The notes under the pieces are model-generated. The model did not search any database and was not told the origin of the DNA. It worked only from the letters and a program-made list of their open reading frames with translations. The position numbers were made by a program, and so were the translations under genes. DNA of 64,000 nucleotides, taken from NCBI RefSeq assembly GCF_001435295.1, contig NZ_CM003594.1, positions 186,001 to 250,000 of the forward strand, given 5' to 3'. The DNA is from Psychrobacter sp. P11F6. GTDB taxonomy: Bacteria; Pseudomonadota; Gammaproteobacteria; Pseudomonadales; Moraxellaceae. Shown here piece after piece: positions 17,350 through 27,449 of this stretch. Every line of letters starts with the position of its first letter. The stretch's first letter is position 1.

Positions 17350-17726
17350 ACAGGCATCCTCTTATAAAAATTATTATTAGTAAAACAATAGGTAAAAATA
17401 AGGTAGTGCATAAAAGTAATGTCGTTACTTTCGGGTCAATCCATAGCCTAGCAAAAACGGTATAAAATTTTAAAACATTTGTTCAATACAGCAGTACTTA
17501 GCAATATTTGTAATATTGATACTTTAGTGTATAAGATTGCAGGCCCAATTGCATCATCGATAAAGAAAAATGCTGTATGCGTTTGTTTAACAAATCGACA
17601 GAACCTATGATATGAGAAGATTTTTGCCATAAAACAAGCGATAAATAACGAAAAGATAAAAAGGATTTTTATTCATGCAGCTTTTGCTATAATGCAAAAC
17701 TACATTTCTCAACGATTGATACGTAT
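17350..17726. other. Divergent intergenic region between ompR and tex
   Basis: This AT-rich region contains the divergent promoters. The only clear element is the extended -10 of tex at 17685-17693. No coding or structured RNA signal was seen. Confidence 0.6.
17685..17693 (+). promoter_or_regulatory. Extended -10 promoter of tex
   Basis: TGCTATAAT is a perfect extended -10 (TGn plus TATAAT) 34 bases before the tex start codon. There is no good -35 at the usual distance, as is common with extended -10 promoters. Confidence 0.65.
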
Positions 17727-20276
17727 ATGAGTAGCACTGATACCTTAACGCCATCTCAAACCTCGACAAATGCACAGGTTTTGGATGCAACCACACACGC
17801 GAATATTCACGACAAGCTTGCTCGCGCGCTTGGCATTAAGACTGCTCAAGTCAATGCGTTTGTCAAACTTTACGATGAAGGCGCGACTGTTCCGTTTATT
17901 GCCCGTTATCGTAAAGAAAAGACCCAGAATCTTGACGATGCGCAATTGCGAGCTCTAGAAAAGTCACTGAATTATGAACGTGACATGGCAACCCGTCGCC
18001 TTAAAATCACTGAGCTGCTCAGCACGCAGGGCAATCTAACAGATGAGCTTCAGACGCGTATCGATAATGCGACGTCGAAACTTGAGTTGGAAGACATCTA
18101 CTTGCCGTACCGCCCGCGTCGCCGTTCGCCTGCGGCCAAAGCACGTGCCGCTGGTCTTGATGTGGCAGCGCAAGCAGTCTTGACACAAGAAGTCACTCCT
18201 ACTGCTGCGCTTGCTGACTATCAAGTACCATCTAGCATCACCGATGATAGTGGTAATGAGATCGAAGTCGATTTTAGTGATATCGACAAGCAATTGGCTG
18301 GTGTACAAGCCATCATCGTTGATGAATGGACGCAGGATTTGGCTTTACTAGACAACTTGCGCAGTGGCTTTGCCAAGACTGCCAATATTGTGTCTGGCGT
18401 TGCCAGCGAGGAAAAACGTGAAGTCGGTGAGAAATTCAAAGATTACTTCGAGCATAGCGAAAGCCTTGCGCGTTTGCCGAATCACCGTTTATTAGCGATG
18501 CTACGTGGTCGTCAAGAAAACGTCTTAGGTCTAAAAATAGAAGGCGAAGACACACCCTTTATTGAAAAAATTATTAAACATTTTGAGCTTGATGCCAAAG
18601 CACCTGCTGAGCGCCGTGAGTTTCTAGTAGAAGCCGCGACCAGTTTATGGAAAGACAAATGGCGTCCGCATATCGAACATCGTTTGTTGACGGAAAAACG
18701 TCTGACCGCCGAAGCGGATGCGATTGACGTATTTGCCAATAACTTACAGCATTTATTAATGTCAGCGCCTGCTGGTCGCAAAGTGATTTTGGGCGTTGAT
18801 CCCGGTATCCGTCATGGTGTCAAAATGGCCATCGTCGATGCTCAAGGCCATGTAATGTTAGACAGCGAAGACAAGCCAGTTGTAGCAACGGTTTATCCAT
18901 TTGCGCCTGATAATAAGATGGATGAAGCCAAAAAAATCATCGATGAATTGTTAAGTACTTACAACGTTGATTTAGTCGCTATCGGTAATGGTACGGCGAG
19001 TCGTGAAACAGATGCGATGATTAAAGAGATTTTGGCTGCCAACTCCGAGTTAAACGCTAAAGCAGTTATCGTCAATGAATCAGGTGCTTCTGTCTATTCA
19101 GCCAGTGAGCTGGCCAGTGATGAGTTGGCTAATTTAGATGTTTCTGTACGTGGAGCGGTTTCCATCGCACGTCGCCTGCAAGATCCATTATCAGAGCTGG
19201 TTAAAGTCGATCCAAAAGCCATTGGCGTGGGTCAATATCAGCATGATGTCAATCAAACACAGCTAGCAGACAGCCTTGATAAAGTCACGCAAGATAGCGT
19301 AAATGCGGTTGGCGTTGATGTGAATACGGCAAGCCCTGCTATATTGGCACATATTGCTGGTTTGAATAAAAACGTTGCGCAGCAAATCGTCACCTATCGT
19401 AAAGAACATGGTGCTTTTGACAGTCGTGAATCATTGAAAAATGTTCCACGCTTAGGCGCTAAGACCTTTGAGCAAGCAGCAGGTTTCTTGCGTATTCATG
19501 GTGGGAGTAATCCCCTTGATGCTACTGGTGTGCATCCAGAAAGCTATGCGCTGGTCGATAGCTTATTGGCACAAACTGGGAAAGCATTGCCAGAAGTGAT
19601 CGGTAATGACGGCGTACTAAATACGATAGATATCACTGCATTGGCAGCTAATGATGACAATATTAGTGTAACCGCTATCATCGAAGAGTTAGCCAAACCA
19701 GCACGCGACCCACGTCCTGAATTTAAAACTGCCAATTTCCGTGAAGACGTTAACAGTATTAAAGACTTAGCAGAAGGGATGCAGCTTGAAGGCGTAGTAA
19801 CCAATGTGACAGCCTTTGGTTGCTTCGTTGATGTTGGCGTGCATCAAGATGGTCTGGTTCATATCTCGCAAATGGCCAATGACTTTGTCGCAGACCCGAT
19901 GAACCGCGTCAAGCCCGGTGATATCGTCTCGGTCCGTGTCATCTCTATTGACGAAAAACGCGGTCGTATTGGCTTTAGTATGAAACCTGAAATCGAAAAG
20001 CCAGTACGCTCAGCAGCGAAAGCGGCTGAAAGTACTGGTAATGATGAGAAAGTCAGTCGTCCACGTAGCGATCATGCAAATAGTAAACGCCCAAACAGTA
20101 GCCGTCCAGCGGCTGATAAGCGCCCGTCGAAGTCTCGCGGTAATCGTCAGGATAAAGACCATGCTAATAATGATCGTAGCAAAGCGCCAAGGGCTGATAA
20201 AGCAGAAGCACCTAGCAAAATGGGTACGCTTGGGGCGCTGTTACAGGAAGCTGGCGTAACTAAAACCAAAAAATAG
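17727..20276 (+). CDS. tex: Tex-family transcription accessory / RNA-binding protein
   Basis: Tex binds nucleic acid and is essential or toxin-related in several pathogens; its biochemical role is still unclear. Domains in order are the N-terminal Tex HTH region, the YqgF-like RNase H fold (ILGVDPGIRHGVKMAIVD near 355), helix-hairpin-helix motifs (VNTASPAILAHIAGLNK, VPRLGAKTFEQAAGFLRI) and an S1 domain (GMQLEGVVTNVTAFGCFVDV, about 690-760). A basic, low-complexity tail of some 80 residues rich in Ser, Arg and Lys closes the protein. At 849 residues it is longer than the 770-780 of most homologues because of that tail and a short N-terminal leader. Confidence 0.96.
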   Translation: MSSTDTLTPSQTSTNAQVLDATTHANIHDKLARALGIKTAQVNAFVKLYDEGATVPFIARYRKEKTQNLDDAQLRALEKSLNYERDMATRRLKITELLSTQGNLTDELQTRIDNATSKLELEDIYLPYRPRRRSPAAKARAAGLDVAAQAVLTQEVTPTAALADYQVPSSITDDSGNEIEVDFSDIDKQLAGVQAIIVDEWTQDLALLDNLRSGFAKTANIVSGVASEEKREVGEKFKDYFEHSESLARLPNHRLLAMLRGRQENVLGLKIEGEDTPFIEKIIKHFELDAKAPAERREFLVEAATSLWKDKWRPHIEHRLLTEKRLTAEADAIDVFANNLQHLLMSAPAGRKVILGVDPGIRHGVKMAIVDAQGHVMLDSEDKPVVATVYPFAPDNKMDEAKKIIDELLSTYNVDLVAIGNGTASRETDAMIKEILAANSELNAKAVIVNESGASVYSASELASDELANLDVSVRGAVSIARRLQDPLSELVKVDPKAIGVGQYQHDVNQTQLADSLDKVTQDSVNAVGVDVNTASPAILAHIAGLNKNVAQQIVTYRKEHGAFDSRESLKNVPRLGAKTFEQAAGFLRIHGGSNPLDATGVHPESYALVDSLLAQTGKALPEVIGNDGVLNTIDITALAANDDNISVTAIIEELAKPARDPRPEFKTANFREDVNSIKDLAEGMQLEGVVTNVTAFGCFVDVGVHQDGLVHISQMANDFVADPMNRVKPGDIVSVRVISIDEKRGRIGFSMKPEIEKPVRSAAKAAESTGNDEKVSRPRSDHANSKRPNSSRPAADKRPSKSRGNRQDKDHANNDRSKAPRADKAEAPSKMGTLGALLQEAGVTKTKK

Positions 20277-20293
20277 TTAATGTTAATAGTGAT

Positions 20294-20323
20294 AAAAAAG
20301 GCAGCCATTAGGCTGCCTTTTTT
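20294..20323. terminator. Bidirectional terminator after tex
   Basis: AAAAAAGGCAGCC, a four-base loop and GGCTGCCTTTTTT form a compact symmetrical hairpin 18 bases after the tex stop. Confidence 0.93.
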
Positions 20324-20450
20324 ATGGAATTTATTTAAAAATAGAAATTGTTAATGAACACTGATAACTGCTCAAACCTAACTCGCTGAATAACCTCTTT
20401 TCAATGATTTCAGTTAACAGCGGGGTTCATATCGTACTTTATTTCGTATT

Positions 20451-20855
20451 CTATAATTCTTCTGTGGCTTCTTCAGCTTCTTGTAATTCTTCTTGTGTGT
20501 CTAACGAGTCTTCTTCTTGCATCGCTTCTTCAGAATCTTGAATCAGCTCTTGTTCGGCATCCATTGCTTCTTGCTCCGCTTGAAGCTCAGTAGTCATCGG
20601 CTGTTGCTTAGCACTGTTATTAACGTTATTAGCGCTTGCTCTTGAGATAATCTGTGTCTCACTAATCTGAAATGGGCTAGATTGATTGTCTGTTGAGACA
20701 TTATTTGTATTGTCACCTTCCATCTCAAGTGTGGTGGCGGTAGCCGCTGCTTGCACATCTACTGCCGCAGTATCAGCAGGTGCTGCCATAGCCAAACTTG
20801 GGATAGTGAGCGCAGCGCCAATCAGTAGCGATAAAGACAGAGTACTTTTTTTCAT
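20451..20855 (-). CDS. Small exported protein with a glutamate-rich tail, function unknown
   Basis: This 134-residue product has a clear signal peptide (KK, then LSLSLLIGAALTIPSLA, cleavage after AMA near residue 24). A Thr/Asn/Ser-rich middle follows, and from about residue 88 the sequence is dominated by Glu, Gln and Asp (EQEAMDAEQELIQDSEEAM). The tail would be strongly acidic and probably helical. No cysteine follows the signal sequence, so it is periplasmic or secreted rather than a lipoprotein. I do not recognise a family. It is transcribed alone, convergent with tex. Confidence 0.7.
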   Translation of the reverse strand: MKKSTLSLSLLIGAALTIPSLAMAAPADTAAVDVQAAATATTLEMEGDNTNNVSTDNQSSPFQISETQIISRASANNVNNSAKQQPMTTELQAEQEAMDAEQELIQDSEEAMQEEDSLDTQEELQEAEEATEEL

Positions 20856-21309
20856 TAATCAATTCCTTAATTTACAATCTTATAATGTCAGTTTAAAAAA
20901 TTTCAAACTTGACGCTTATGTTGCTAACTGCTGTATACAGCCGTTGCATATCACACATTCATTTAGTAATTCAAATCTATATATTTAATATATCTAACAT
21001 TTAATTGGTAGACAAAATAAAATCATGATAACCATTAAGAGACTATCATGATGGATTTGGATAAAGAGCTTTATAAGCTGACCTAAATCAGTGACAAAAA
21101 TCTAAAGGGGAGAATACCAATTAAACAAGCGTTAGTTCAGTAGTCCATAGATTAAAATTCTAACAGACGGATGTTAGCAGGTGACTTTGTGCAACTATTG
21201 TATGGTTATTGTCAGATAAGAAAATAGCATTATTTTCTACTTTCCTATCTCTAATTCTTATACCAATGATGTCTCAACGAATCTTGTTCATTTATATTTC
21301 ATTAAAGTC
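20856..21309. other. Intergenic region between two exported-protein genes
   Basis: About 450 bases of AT-rich sequence. No gene, terminator or recognisable RNA was found. It should contain the promoter of the minus-strand gene ending at 20451. Confidence 0.5.
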
Positions 21310-22149
21310 TTATTCAATAACGATATACTTGCCAGTGTTTGGATCAACGACGCGTTGTTGAGTGCTGCTACTAGGAACACGAATGACTGGGAAGGTTTGA
21401 TTGATTTCAGTATTGTCGATGACATCCGCATCTGCTTCTTCACCAACGATTACAGTACTGTTAGCCTCGTCTTCGATAGCAATGGCTGTACCTGACGCTG
21501 TGTTTACTCGCTTGATTTGATCTTTCGGTACGATGATGATTTCTTTGACACTATATTTAGTAGGGCGGATAACACGTGTGGTTTCAACGATGACAGGCTC
21601 TACACGGCGATCTTCGGTAATCGCGAGTTGTGCTTCTGGTGCTGTAGCTTCTTTTGTTTCGCTCATAATAGGCGTTGGAAACTTGGCACCGAAGTGGTTA
21701 TCGCACTGCTGCATGCTTAAACGTACTGGATTGCCAGCCTTGTCCATATAAACGTTGACAGGCATATCAGCGGCGATAGGGACGTATTTTCCAACCAATG
21801 CGCCTGACACACCGTAGCGACCATTTGACTGCCCAACCCCTAAATCACAAGCACCTGCTGAGTAATCACTGGCTGTTAAGTTATTTGCATTGACCACTGT
21901 TTGAGGAATCATTACTTCAGACAAGCGCATTTTTTTGACAGTCGCTTCACCTGCTTGGCGCTTTGGGTTTTGATAAGTATAAGGGGTATAAAATTTGGCC
22001 GAACCGTCTTTGACAGCGGTGACACACTCCTCATAACTGTCATAGCCAACATTGCCGTGGCTATCGGTAGTCATAGCAGCATTAGCAGAGCTTGCAATCA
22101 TAGTAAGACCGGATGTCATCACAGCAGCGGTTAATATATTGATTTTCAT
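21310..22149 (-). CDS. Exported protein of unknown function
   Basis: This 279-residue protein has a signal peptide (MKINILTAAVMTSG... ending ANA near residue 24). Residues 30-175 form a compact region with several aromatic and cysteine positions (three cysteines: EECVTAV, GACDLGVG, MQQCDNHFG). The C-terminal 100 residues are rich in Val, Ile, Thr and Glu with a possible beta-repeat (VEPVIVETTRVIRPTKYSVKE, VIRVPSSSTQQRVVDP). No family was recognised; it resembles hypothetical proteins restricted to this genus. The predicted location is the periplasm or outer surface. Confidence 0.7.
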   Translation of the reverse strand: MKINILTAAVMTSGLTMIASSANAAMTTDSHGNVGYDSYEECVTAVKDGSAKFYTPYTYQNPKRQAGEATVKKMRLSEVMIPQTVVNANNLTASDYSAGACDLGVGQSNGRYGVSGALVGKYVPIAADMPVNVYMDKAGNPVRLSMQQCDNHFGAKFPTPIMSETKEATAPEAQLAITEDRRVEPVIVETTRVIRPTKYSVKEIIIVPKDQIKRVNTASGTAIAIEDEANSTVIVGEEADADVIDNTEINQTFPVIRVPSSSTQQRVVDPNTGKYIVIE

Positions 22150-22622
22150 TGTTATGTCCTTTTAATTAGATGAGGGTCTATTGATTTATTATAAATTTAT
22201 GATAAATAAGTAAAACTTAATTTTTATTAATATGATTTTTATTGCACTAGAAAATTACTCTGAGGTGTTTAAGGTCCAAATGAAATGTTAATGAGCCAAT
22301 TATTCCTCTCAAAGCTGCTATGCAATATGGATTAAAAAATATGGGGTAAAAAATCGCCTAACTTTTTTTATCCTACGTCATTCACTGCAATATGGCTGTG
22401 ACATTACTCTAGAAATGTGTAGCTTAATGTATTAAAAAGGCAGGAAGTGCCAATATCGTTTACCAAAGAAGCACGTTATTATTATTTATTAACAATCGCT
22501 CAAAAGATTGCAATCTGAATAATGAGAAAAAATAGGCAACAAAAAACCGTATCTCGTTGCTAAGATACGGTCATTAATTAGATATTAAGAAGTAGATTGC
22601 TTCGATTTATAAATGAGTAATA
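22150..22622. other. Intergenic region between the reductase gene and the exported-protein gene
   Basis: AT-rich, with the minus-strand terminator of the reductase gene at 22541-22571. The remainder, upstream of the gene starting at 22149, should hold that gene's promoter, but no convincing consensus was seen. Confidence 0.5.
22541..22571 (-). terminator. Intrinsic terminator of the saccharopine-dehydrogenase-like gene
   Basis: On the minus strand ACCGTATCT, an eight-base loop and AGATACGGT are followed by a T-run. It lies about 50 bases past the stop codon at 22623. Confidence 0.85.
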
Positions 22623-23921
22623 TTAGGAATCGACAACTTCAAAACTAAGACCCGCATGCTCTTCTAAACGCGCCAGTAGATCATTACCCATGGCAGAGGC
22701 TGGCGTCCAAAAACCACCACCAACTTCTTCTTTGCTGATATCTTGTGCTAAGCATAACGCTGCTTGCGCTAGCATACGCGAGGTACTGCCGTAACCTGGA
22801 TCTTTGTCACCCGTTACTTTCGTATTGATGGTGTCTTTATTAGCCGTTGCCCCAAAGAGGCGAATGTCAAAGTAGCCGTTTGCTTGATCTTCTGCAGACG
22901 GACCAGAACCTGACTTGGGTAGCACGTGCTTAGCTAATAATTCACGGCTCGGTTTGACTATCATAGCAGTGGCAAATCCAAACAAGCCTGCGCTCATTGC
23001 ATAGCTTGATAATTGACCTTTTACACCATCTTGCATCCACATTGCTTCGTCATATTTAAAGTCACGACCATATTCATAGCCAAGCAATTGGTTGGTGCGA
23101 TGCACGATACGGGTATTGATACTGGCCATGACAAAAGGCGCAAGCCAGCGTTTGTGCTCACTATCGTATTCTGGCTTACTGACATTAGCTTGGCGCACGT
23201 TTGGCGCATCTTTATCATCATTGAGTAGATAAGGATTTGCTACCTGCTTACGACGTGACTTGTCCTTTCCAACTTCTTCAAAAATAGTCGCCATCGAGGC
23301 AATGGTGCCACCCGATAGACCGCCTTTCGCCGCTTTGACACGCATATGAATCACATCGCAGGCGCGACCAAATTTCTCTTCTGCTTGGGTTTGGGTAAAG
23401 TAGACGCCCAAATCCGATGGAATCGAATCAAAGCCACACGAGTTGACAATACGAGCGCCGCTTTGCTTTGCCGCGTCCTGATACTTGTCCATCATGTCTT
23501 TGATGAATATGGCTTCACCGGTGAGGTCGACATAATCTGTCCCATGAGTGGTACAAGATTTGATCAGCGGCTCACCGTATTTGAGATAAGGACCGACGGT
23601 TGAAATGATGACTTGGGTTTGTTTGGTCATCTCATCAAGGCTGTCCGCATCGTCACTATTAGCAAGAATAATATCGACAGTGCTGCCAAGTTTAGATTGC
23701 AATTCGTTCAGTTTTGCTTCATCACGCCCAGCAATCGCCCACGTGACATCGGCGCCCTCTTTGTCTTTAGTATTAGATAGAAACTCTGTTAAATAGTGTG
23801 CTGTAATTTGACCAACAAAGCTGGTTGCACCATATAAGACGACCGCGTAAGGGCGCTTTTCATCGCTGCGCTGTCGTGTATTGTTCGAGGTATCCGTATT
23901 GGTATTGGTATTGGTATCCAT
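22623..23921 (-). CDS. Saccharopine dehydrogenase-like NAD(P)-binding protein (trans-acting enoyl reductase family)
   Basis: The protein has an N-terminal Rossmann fold (VVLYGATSFVGQITAHYL from about residue 27, with the dinucleotide G-x2-x2-G pattern), a TVGPYLKYGEPLI segment and VDLTGEAIFIKD, which are typical of the family that includes mycobacterial trans-acting enoyl reductases and eukaryotic SCCPDH. Its 432 residues are in the expected range. In bacteria the substrate is usually unknown. The first 15 residues are a tandem Asn-Thr/Asp-Thr repeat encoded by copies of a hexamer. The gene stands alone with its own terminator. Confidence 0.8.
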   Translation of the reverse strand: MDTNTNTNTDTSNNTRQRSDEKRPYAVVLYGATSFVGQITAHYLTEFLSNTKDKEGADVTWAIAGRDEAKLNELQSKLGSTVDIILANSDDADSLDEMTKQTQVIISTVGPYLKYGEPLIKSCTTHGTDYVDLTGEAIFIKDMMDKYQDAAKQSGARIVNSCGFDSIPSDLGVYFTQTQAEEKFGRACDVIHMRVKAAKGGLSGGTIASMATIFEEVGKDKSRRKQVANPYLLNDDKDAPNVRQANVSKPEYDSEHKRWLAPFVMASINTRIVHRTNQLLGYEYGRDFKYDEAMWMQDGVKGQLSSYAMSAGLFGFATAMIVKPSRELLAKHVLPKSGSGPSAEDQANGYFDIRLFGATANKDTINTKVTGDKDPGYGSTSRMLAQAALCLAQDISKEEVGGGFWTPASAMGNDLLARLEEHAGLSFEVVDS

Positions 23922-24495
23922 ATTTATTATCCTTAATAGCTATTTTGATGAGTTGTGTGACGTTTAAAATTTGTTGCCATTTAACAGTCAGATTTTGAAG
24001 TCTAATTTTTTGATAGAAATCAAATTAACTATATATAAGTCATGACTCAATAAATCATGTCTCAAATTTATATCTGCCTGAAAAAGATATATTAAAGTAT
24101 TTTTGACCAGTAAAAATGACTTGTAAGTTACTGTTTATAGCAGATTATATGATGAAAATGTTGATGGCTAAGTGATAACTAACCATCTATACACATAACT
24201 CCCATAAAGGGATGAAAAAAAGGTTCGATGTTAAGATTTGCTACAAAGGTTACATAACCTACCGATATTATTACCAAAATGAACGTTTTCTAAAGATAAA
24301 TATTGCTAATCTATGGTCGTAAGCAGTATTAATGGTTAAAAAATTAATAAATATCAAAAAAACAAAAAGTAAAGAAAAAGGAATCTTAGAGAGAGCAAGG
24401 CACTCATTAATAATAGTAGTTATTTCTTATTAATAATTGTCCATTATATCAATCTAAATATCTGGTTTTCTAATAATATTTTTAAGGAGAAGATT
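23922..24495. other. Divergent AT-rich intergenic region (574 bases)
   Basis: It separates the minus-strand reductase from the plus-strand small membrane protein. It is very AT-rich with several short poly-A/T tracts. No gene, repeat or RNA was recognised. Confidence 0.5.
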
Positions 24496-24651
24496 ATGTT
24501 TCGCTGGGCTATTATTTTTGCCGTGATCGCACTGTTAGCAAGTTTGTTGGGTTTTGGCGGTGTCGCAGGATTGTCTGCTAATTTGGCATATATTTTCTTA
24601 GCAGTCGCTGTTATTTTATTTATTGTGGCATTTGTAAGCCGCAAGATGTAA
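24496..24651 (+). CDS. Small DUF1328 (YtjA-like) membrane protein, 51 residues
   Basis: The reading frame begins [20 protein letters not shown] and ends VAFVSRKM. It has two hydrophobic segments (about 4-22 and 29-47) joined by a Gly/Ser/Asn turn, as in the DUF1328 family of inner-membrane proteins that respond to stress in several proteobacteria. A strong AAGGAGA ribosome site lies at 24484-24490, and an intrinsic terminator follows 25 bases after the stop, so the gene is its own transcription unit. The function of the family is unknown. Confidence 0.9.
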   Translation: MFRWAIIFAVIALLASLLGFGGVAGLSANLAYIFLAVAVILFIVAFVSRKM

Positions 24652-24674
24652 TTAATACCTGTAGATTGTTAAAT

Positions 24675-24704
24675 AAAAAAGTCCTCAATCGAGGACTTTT
24701 TTTT
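24675..24704. terminator. Terminator between the DUF1328 gene and phhB
   Basis: AAAAAAGTCCTC, four-base loop, GAGGAC and eight T residues. The A-run on the other side lets it serve the convergent phhB as well. Confidence 0.92.
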
Positions 24705-24765
24705 GGTATTTAATAATGTATTTACTAATGAAAAATTTTTATAAACATTATAAAAAAACACATTA

Positions 24766-25434
<669 letters not shown>

Positions 25435-25728
25435 CTATAGCAAGTCTTGGTAATCAGGATGTTTGCTGATATATGACGAGACAAATGAGCACTGTGGTAT
25501 CACTTTTTTATTCTGTTCACGAGCATAGTTGAGGGCATGCTTGACCAATGCTGAGCCAATACCGCGCCCGCCTAGCTCCTGAGGTACGATAGTATGATCA
25601 TAAACTAATGTATCGTCACGCTCTTGATAGCTAATATAGCCAGTATGACCGTCAATGGAGGTCTCAAAGCGTTTAGCCTGTTCATCATGGGTGATGGTTA
25701 GGTTTTGTTCAGAGTTTTGATTTTTCAT
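25435..25728 (-). CDS. Small GNAT-family N-acetyltransferase (COG2388 / YidJ type)
   Basis: A 97-residue minimal GNAT domain. Its acetyl-CoA loop is visible as VPQELGGRGIGSALVKHALN, followed by YAREQNKKVIPQCSFVSSYISKHPDYQDLL, which is the standard C-terminal signature of this compact subgroup. Substrates of the group are unknown. It has its own GGAGAAT ribosome site and stands alone. Confidence 0.88.
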   Translation of the reverse strand: MKNQNSEQNLTITHDEQAKRFETSIDGHTGYISYQERDDTLVYDHTIVPQELGGRGIGSALVKHALNYAREQNKKVIPQCSFVSSYISKHPDYQDLL

Positions 25729-25950
25729 GGATATTCTCCGTTATTATTGATTATTATCATTAAATATTATTGGTTTTTTTTAGTATGGATCAAGCGTATT
25801 TTTAAATGAAGAGAGTTTGAATGACCGAATAGATTATTCACTAAAGTATGAGTCCTTTCGATTCACATTTATAGTTCTTTAGCGTAAGAGTCGATAGAGT
25901 AAATGTTAAGACTAAAGGGGTCGACCAGTGGTTTCCATATGAGCTGCACA

Positions 25951-27300
25951 TCAAGCATAAAATAAGGCTTGGCGCATGACAGGGGGAAGATATTTACCTA
26001 ATCCACGTATAGCGGGCAGCTCTTTTGGTCTTTCTGTTACGGCATGATTTGTTTCAGCGATTGACGTAGTTTGTGAGTGTAAATAAGACTGCCATTCTTC
26101 AGCACTTGGCTTGCTAAAGTGGCGGATACGTCCTAGCATTTGCCGGAATTGTGTACCAAAGCGCCCAGTATTATAAGGTAGATTGTACTTGCGACATATC
26201 GCCTGTAATTGTGGTGCGATACGAGCATAGTGACTGGCTGGCATATCAGGGAAAATATGGTGCTCGATTTGATGCGATAAATTACCCGTCAAAATGTGAA
26301 ACAGCTTACCGCCTTGAATATTGCTGGAGCCCAGAATTTGACGCACATACCAGTCGCCTTTAGTCTCATCAGCATCGAGATAGGTATAGATATGGGCTTG
26401 TTCGGTAAAGTGTCCACAGAATATCACCGCCCATGTCCATAGATTACGAACGATATTGGCAGTAACATTACCGCTCAGTGTGGTCATAGCACTACCTCGA
26501 CCTAATGTCAGCCCTGCTAACGTGGGTAGTACAATATGATCTTTGCCTACTTGCCGAGCGATTTTGGCAAATAATGCACGAGATTTCTGTTGCATGGTTT
26601 GGTGTCGATCAGGGGAGTCCACGTATTCGTCGACACTGATTTGAATATCATGAAAGGCGACCGCCCACTCAAAACCTAGAGCCAATATCGCTGTTTTAAA
26701 TATATTATGGCGATCGCTTGGCGTCCAAGGTTGCTCATCAGTCACGCGAATTAAGTGATAGCCAACATCATGGTCACGACCAACGATATTGGTAAAAGTA
26801 TGATGCAAGTAATTATGAGAGTGTTGCCACAATGGGGCAGGACAGACAATGTCCCAATCAAACTTTTGGCTGTTGAGATACGGGTGCTGCATCCAGTCAT
26901 ACTGACTATGCATGACATTATGCCCAAGCTCCATATTATTTAGGATTTTGCTGAGACTCAGTAGTGAGGTACCCAATAACCAAGTCGCGACCATTTTACG
27001 TTTTGACTGCATGCATCCAGCCGCTGCCAGTAAGCCACGCGCTGTCATCTCACTATAGACTACCGCGGCATACACTCGTTTAATGTATCGTGCATCATCA
27101 CTACCTAATGAATCCATCACGCTTCGGTAAAGCACATTTAATTCATGAGAGAGGGCATCAGATTGCGCCTTTGGTAAGGGCGCTCCTGTCAACGTTGGGT
27201 AGCGAGTCAACTGCTTTGCTTTCTGCTGTTTTGCATCAGTTAGTGGGGTCAAAACGGGTACAGCAGATTGTGCCGTAGTGACGGGTGGTAGCAAGCGCAT
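25951..27300 (-). CDS. Membrane fatty-acid desaturase
   Basis: A di-iron acyl desaturase with the three histidine boxes HNVMH (127-131), HSHNYLHH (160-167) and HQIEHH (343-348). The Gln before the third box is typical of front-end and mycobacterial DesA3/linoleoyl-type desaturases. Hydrophobic segments lie near 103-120, 205-215, 255-270 and 285-297. It probably introduces double bonds into membrane phospholipid or acyl-CoA chains, helping to keep membranes fluid at low temperature. The ferredoxin reductase 150 bases upstream on the same strand is the likely electron donor. The regiospecificity cannot be read from the sequence. Confidence 0.92.
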   Translation of the reverse strand: MRLLPPVTTAQSAVPVLTPLTDAKQQKAKQLTRYPTLTGAPLPKAQSDALSHELNVLYRSVMDSLGSDDARYIKRVYAAVVYSEMTARGLLAAAGCMQSKRKMVATWLLGTSLLSLSKILNNMELGHNVMHSQYDWMQHPYLNSQKFDWDIVCPAPLWQHSHNYLHHTFTNIVGRDHDVGYHLIRVTDEQPWTPSDRHNIFKTAILALGFEWAVAFHDIQISVDEYVDSPDRHQTMQQKSRALFAKIARQVGKDHIVLPTLAGLTLGRGSAMTTLSGNVTANIVRNLWTWAVIFCGHFTEQAHIYTYLDADETKGDWYVRQILGSSNIQGGKLFHILTGNLSHQIEHHIFPDMPASHYARIAPQLQAICRKYNLPYNTGRFGTQFRQMLGRIRHFSKPSAEEWQSYLHSQTTSIAETNHAVTERPKELPAIRGLGKYLPPVMRQALFYA

Positions 27301-27449
27301 AAATAATCCTTAACCGAAATGGTACGGATAGTCGGTACTGGATTCGGTTCAATAAGTTGTTTAAGTTTTTACCGTAGGCTATAAGGTAACAGCAGGCTGT
27401 GTTTCTATCTTATGAGCCGTTATGAGTATTTATTTTTATCACCGTGTTG

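Noticed and set aside
24444..24644. 66-codon minus-strand frame at the DUF1328 gene
   Set aside because: The plus strand encodes a recognisable small membrane protein with a strong ribosome site and terminator. The minus frame is only its shadow.
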